Shown here: positions 6,301 to 8,604 of the stretch, in pieces
Layout of the letters: every line of letters starts with the position of its first letter
How positions within the stretch are numbered: the first letter of the stretch is position 1
Source: an uncultured Oscillospiraceae bacterium
GTDB taxonomy: Bacteria; Bacillota; Clostridia; Oscillospirales; Oscillospiraceae
Reading direction: 5' to 3'
DNA: 8,604 bases
Assembly (NCBI GenBank): GCA_947624465.1
Contig: CANQKJ010000086.1
Coordinates: forward strand, 1-8,604
Program-made: the position numbers and the translations under genes
Notes under the pieces: generated by a model
Told to the model about the DNA's origin: nothing
Seen by the model: only the letters and a program-made list of their open reading frames with translations
The model's database searches: none

Positions 6301-6319
6301 CTGCTTCCCACGGTTGAAA

Positions 6320-6785
6320 GTATAGCGGGTTAAAGCGCGGGGGTCTGTTCCTCCTCCGCACGGTCCACAGCGCCCCGCAATGCGGGTCGCTTCAAGGGCT
6401 TTGTTGGTTTTCACGGCGGGGGTCACTTTTTTGGCGCGGGGGTCATTTCGGGGATGACTTTTCTGGGAAATGCCCGGTTTTCAAGGCTCTGGCCGGGTTC
6501 AAAACGGGGATAAGAGGCGTTTTAGGGCCAAGACTGCTCAGAAAAAAGGTGGGCGCCGATTACCCTGCAGTAAACAAGAAGGTCTGCAAAGTATTTTTTG
6601 ATATTATTTCATAATATATGGTCATATTCGTTCCATTCCGTTTGCTTTCCGGCACTCTTTGAAAAGGATGCCTCCATATGCTCCCCATCTATCTGTGGCT
6701 GTTTATGTGGTCAATACAACCTCCCTCCGAAGGAAAAGAAAGGTTTGCAAAAAGTACCCTGCTTAAAACAGTGCGGGTATAGCTA
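6320..6785. other. Gene-free stretch between the IS and the chromosomal operon
   Basis: The left half (6320-6560) is GC-rich and carries the GCGGGGGTC repeats and the inverted repeat GTCAT/ATGAC at 6442-6458. The right half (about 6590-6720) is AT-rich, with a small inverted repeat ATATTA/TAATAT at 6601-6617. Base composition changes abruptly near 6590, which may mark an old junction. No gene of convincing length is seen. A 22-codon minus-strand frame at 6609-6677 exists but its ribosome binding site spacing is poor. Confidence 0.5.
6337..6444. repeat. Three copies of GCGGGGGTC
   Basis: Identical 9-mers occur at 6337-6345, 6416-6424 and 6436-6444. The first and third extend to GCGCGGGGGTC. 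Copies two and three are 20 nt apart, and all are in the same orientation. Repeated short binding sites of this kind occur at the ends of IS21-type elements, where the transposase binds several copies, but no istA or istB gene is in the window. They could also be regulator sites. The function is unknown. Confidence 0.6.
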
Positions 6786-6826
6786 AATGAAAGCAGAGGC
6801 CGAACCCTTCCGGGCTCGGCCTCTGC
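6786..6826 (-). terminator. Intrinsic terminator of the transporter operon
   Basis: GCAGAGGCCGA (6793-6803) pairs with TCGGCCTCTGC (6816-6826) over 11 bp. Inside, CCC/GGG pairs around a TTCC loop. On the minus strand the stem is followed by TTTCATTT. It lies about 55 bp past the stop of the symporter gene, in the correct orientation to end that operon. It also marks the boundary of ordinary chromosomal DNA. Confidence 0.85.
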
Positions 6827-6879
6827 AATTTGGAAAAGTAGAAGGAATCTCAACTCTAAGAAGTTCCCAGAGCGGACTG

Positions 6880-8355
6880 TCAGTTGGTTTGCTTCCGCGC
6901 GGCGATGGCCTTCTGCTCCTCGGGCAGGTTCTTCTCCACCGTCCACAGGAAGATCAGCACGGCGCAGACAGCGTAGGCGATGGTCTCGATCCAGATGTAG
7001 CTCACCGTGATGGCACTCTGGGCCACCGCGGACTGGCCCGCGGTGTTCAGGGCCACGTCTGCGTTTTGGTCATATCCGCTGGCATTGAGGATGGCGCTGA
7101 AAATGGCGTTGCACACCGGCGTGGCCGCCACCATCAGCGAACTGTAAATGGACATGGTCAAACCGTCGGTACGGATATTATGCTTGAACTCGATGTGATC
7201 GATGACGTCGGCCAGCATGGCCAAGATCAGATAGCAGGCCGGGGAGGAACCCAGGCATTTCAGGGCCACGCCGATGGCCACCGGGACGATCTGCCCGTTG
7301 CCAAGGCCCGCAATGACGCCGCCGATGACGCCCACGATCATGCCGATGAGGGTCACCTTCCGCTTGCCGAACTTGTTGGCCAGGGGGACCACCAGCGCCG
7401 CCGCCACCGCCATAGGGATAGCACCCAGGATGGCAAGCAGGGACTGGGAGGTGCCCCAGGCGTCCTCCAGGGCGATACCAAAGAAGGAGTTGTCCATCAC
7501 CCACTTGCAGAAGAAGGCCATAGAGCCGTTCTTCATAGCGCCGGACCACTGGAAACACATGTAGAAGATAACCACCAGCCACCACATCCGATCGCTGGCC
7601 ACCGCCTTCAGCTGTTCTCCCAGAGAGGGGGCCCCCGCCTTCTGCTCCACGTCCTTGCCGCCCATGGATTCCTCGGTGACCCGCTCACGGGTGAACATGA
7701 ACTGAAGGTAGATGGTCAGGGCGGTGAAGATGGCCACCGCCAGCATGGTGACGAACCACAGAAACTGGTTTTGTTTCAGGGCGAAGGACACCAGCATGGG
7801 GAAGGCCATGGAGCCCACGCCCATGACGCCCAGGCCGGCAATGTTGGTGAAGGAGGCCAGGGTGGCCCTCTGCTGGCTGTTCCGGGTGGACACGGGGATC
7901 AGGGTGGAGTTGGCGGTGTTGTAGATGGGATAGGCTACCGCATAGTAGAGGTTGTAAGCCACGGCGATCCACACCATTTTGGCGGTCTCGTTCTGGAAGG
8001 GCACGATGAACATGAGAACGCTGGCCACCGACAGGGTCAGGGCGGACAGGAGGACCCATGGCCGGGCCTTGCCGGCCAGGGCGTGGGTGCGCTCGATGAG
8101 CTGGCCCACGATGAGGTTGGCGGCCACGATGAGGATGGTGGAGAACAGCTGGAGGCCGGTGAGGAAGCCCAGGTCCAGCTTGAGTACGTCGGTAAAGTAG
8201 TTTTGCAGGATGCTGGTGAAGATGCCGGAGGACAGCAGGGCCCCGAATGGACCGATGAAGTAGCCGAACAGCATCTCGGCCAGCTTCACGTCGGGGGATT
8301 TGATTTTGGAGCTGAACAGCGGATTGCTCCATATCCCCTGTTTTTTCTCGGTCAT
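6880..8355 (-). CDS. GPH-family sugar:cation symporter (MelB-like, MFS_2)
   Basis: 491 residues with about twelve hydrophobic segments. Family marks include the loop 2-3 motif GKARPWVL (95-102, compare the K-x-(K/R)-PW motif of MelB) and the C-terminal half motif LADVIDHIEFKHNIRTDG (381-398). A hydrophilic central loop (about 222-250) separates the two six-helix halves. Family members import glycosides, pentosides or hexuronides with sodium or protons across the inner membrane. The exact substrate cannot be told from sequence. The start ATG has AAAGGAAGAG 5-6 nt upstream. It begins 39 nt after a transketolase subunit gene, so the imported sugar may feed the non-oxidative pentose phosphate pathway, perhaps a pentose or pentose-yielding glycoside. 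Composition is GC-rich, like the transketolase and unlike the restriction operon. The length is typical of the family and the gene appears intact. Confidence 0.92.
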   Translation of the reverse strand: MTEKKQGIWSNPLFSSKIKSPDVKLAEMLFGYFIGPFGALLSSGIFTSILQNYFTDVLKLDLGFLTGLQLFSTILIVAANLIVGQLIERTHALAGKARPWVLLSALTLSVASVLMFIVPFQNETAKMVWIAVAYNLYYAVAYPIYNTANSTLIPVSTRNSQQRATLASFTNIAGLGVMGVGSMAFPMLVSFALKQNQFLWFVTMLAVAIFTALTIYLQFMFTRERVTEESMGGKDVEQKAGAPSLGEQLKAVASDRMWWLVVIFYMCFQWSGAMKNGSMAFFCKWVMDNSFFGIALEDAWGTSQSLLAILGAIPMAVAAALVVPLANKFGKRKVTLIGMIVGVIGGVIAGLGNGQIVPVAIGVALKCLGSSPACYLILAMLADVIDHIEFKHNIRTDGLTMSIYSSLMVAATPVCNAIFSAILNASGYDQNADVALNTAGQSAVAQSAITVSYIWIETIAYAVCAVLIFLWTVEKNLPEEQKAIAARKQTN

Positions 8356-8394
8356 GGTTCTCTTCCTTTCTTGATAGACATCTCGCTTGATCGA

Positions 8395-8604
8395 TCAATC
8401 AGCAGAAATCTCCATCAGCCGTTTTGCCGTTTCCGCAATATGCTCTGCGGACAGCCCGAACTGCTTCAGCAGGGCGGCGGCAGGGCCGGAGTGGCCGAAC
8501 TCGTCGTTGACGCCGATCCGTTTGACTTTGCAGGGCACGCCGCTCTCGGCGATCACCGCGCACACCGCCTCGCCCAGCCCGCCGATGATATTGTGCTCCT
8601 CGGC
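8395..8604 (-). CDS. Transketolase C-terminal subunit, 3' end only
   Basis: The last 69 residues are present; the gene runs off the right edge. AEEHNIIGGLGEAV near the start of the visible part and RIGVNDEFGHSG about 30 residues later are typical of the C-terminal domain of split transketolases. In these, N- and C-terminal halves are separate proteins, as is common in Firmicutes and archaea. Transketolase moves two-carbon units between sugar phosphates using thiamine diphosphate. The stop TGA is followed 39 nt later by the symporter start, so the two are probably co-transcribed. That the subunit is split is inferred, because the N-terminal half is not visible. Confidence 0.85.
   Translation of the reverse strand, partial: AEEHNIIGGLGEAVCAVIAESGVPCKVKRIGVNDEFGHSGPAAALLKQFGLSAEHIAETAKRLMEISAD

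Larger units (their letters stand above)
4851..6319 (-). mobile_element. IS110-family insertion sequence
   Basis: The element contains an intact DEDD transposase and structured flanks. IS110 elements lack terminal inverted repeats and usually make no target duplication, so ends cannot be read directly. The proposed limits use a near-identical direct sequence AC(C/G)GTTGAAA at 4851-4860 and 6310-6319. This gives about 1.47 kb, which fits the family's usual size. The long non-coding side lies 5' of the transposase (about 250 nt), as in the IS110 group rather than the IS1111 group. The boundaries are a hypothesis; the transposase identity is firm. Confidence 0.75.

Noticed and set aside
6161..6426. 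Two small minus-strand frames upstream of the transposase
   Set aside because: They lack ribosome binding sites and overlap the structured candidate bridge RNA, which explains the region better.
317..6597. CAAAGTATTTT at 317-327 and again at 6587-6597, as possible island ends
   Set aside because: It is an AT-rich 11-mer with no matching flanks, and it does not coincide with the tRNA scar. Chance is likely.
6609..6677. 22-codon minus-strand frame with a TTGACC-17-TAGATG promoter-like pair upstream
   Set aside because: The ribosome binding site is only 3 nt from the ATG, the -10 is poor, and the start would leave almost no leader.
1..8604. CRISPR array or retron
   Set aside because: No regularly spaced repeats and no cas or reverse transcriptase gene are present in any frame.

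Overview
The window looks like the edge of a genomic island in a gut-type Firmicute, most likely a GC-rich member of the Clostridia (Oscillospiraceae-like). This is inferred from GC-rich core genes with strong AGGA/GGAGG ribosome binding sites and from the type of mobile DNA. No taxonomic marker is present, so the assignment is tentative.

Layout from left to right. Positions 1-77 hold a hairpin terminator and the 3' half of a tRNA-Trp(CCA) gene on the minus strand, cut exactly at the anticodon loop. This is the classic scar of a tyrosine-recombinase element, and the geometry places the inserted DNA to the right. Positions 78-424 are gene-free, with a phased direct repeat that could be integrase arm sites. 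Positions 425-3998 are an AT-richer, tightly packed four-gene minus-strand operon. In transcription order it contains a C5-cytosine DNA methyltransferase, a NotI-family restriction endonuclease, a soluble protein of unknown family, and a four-pass membrane protein. Junctions are 0 nt, 17 nt and a 4-nt ATGA overlap. A good sigma-A type promoter, with an inverted repeat in its spacer, sits about 200 bp upstream. Positions 4300-4850 are GC-rich and carry no convincing gene. Positions about 4851-6319 are an IS110-family insertion sequence with an intact DEDD transposase and a structured upstream region that is a good candidate bridge RNA. Positions 6320-6785 are mostly gene-free and include three copies of GCGGGGGTC. 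Positions 6786-8604 look like ordinary chromosome: a transketolase C-terminal subunit (cut by the window edge), followed by a GPH/MelB-type sugar symporter and its terminator.

How the genes may work together: the methyltransferase and NotI-like nuclease form a Type II restriction-modification pair. The two downstream genes are translationally coupled to each other and share the operon. A soluble protein plus a small multi-pass membrane protein, attached to restriction-modification, is a plausible second-tier anti-phage module. I could not assign either protein to a named family. This pair is the best candidate in the window for an undescribed system. No integrase and no second tRNA copy are present, so the far end of the island lies outside the window or has been lost.
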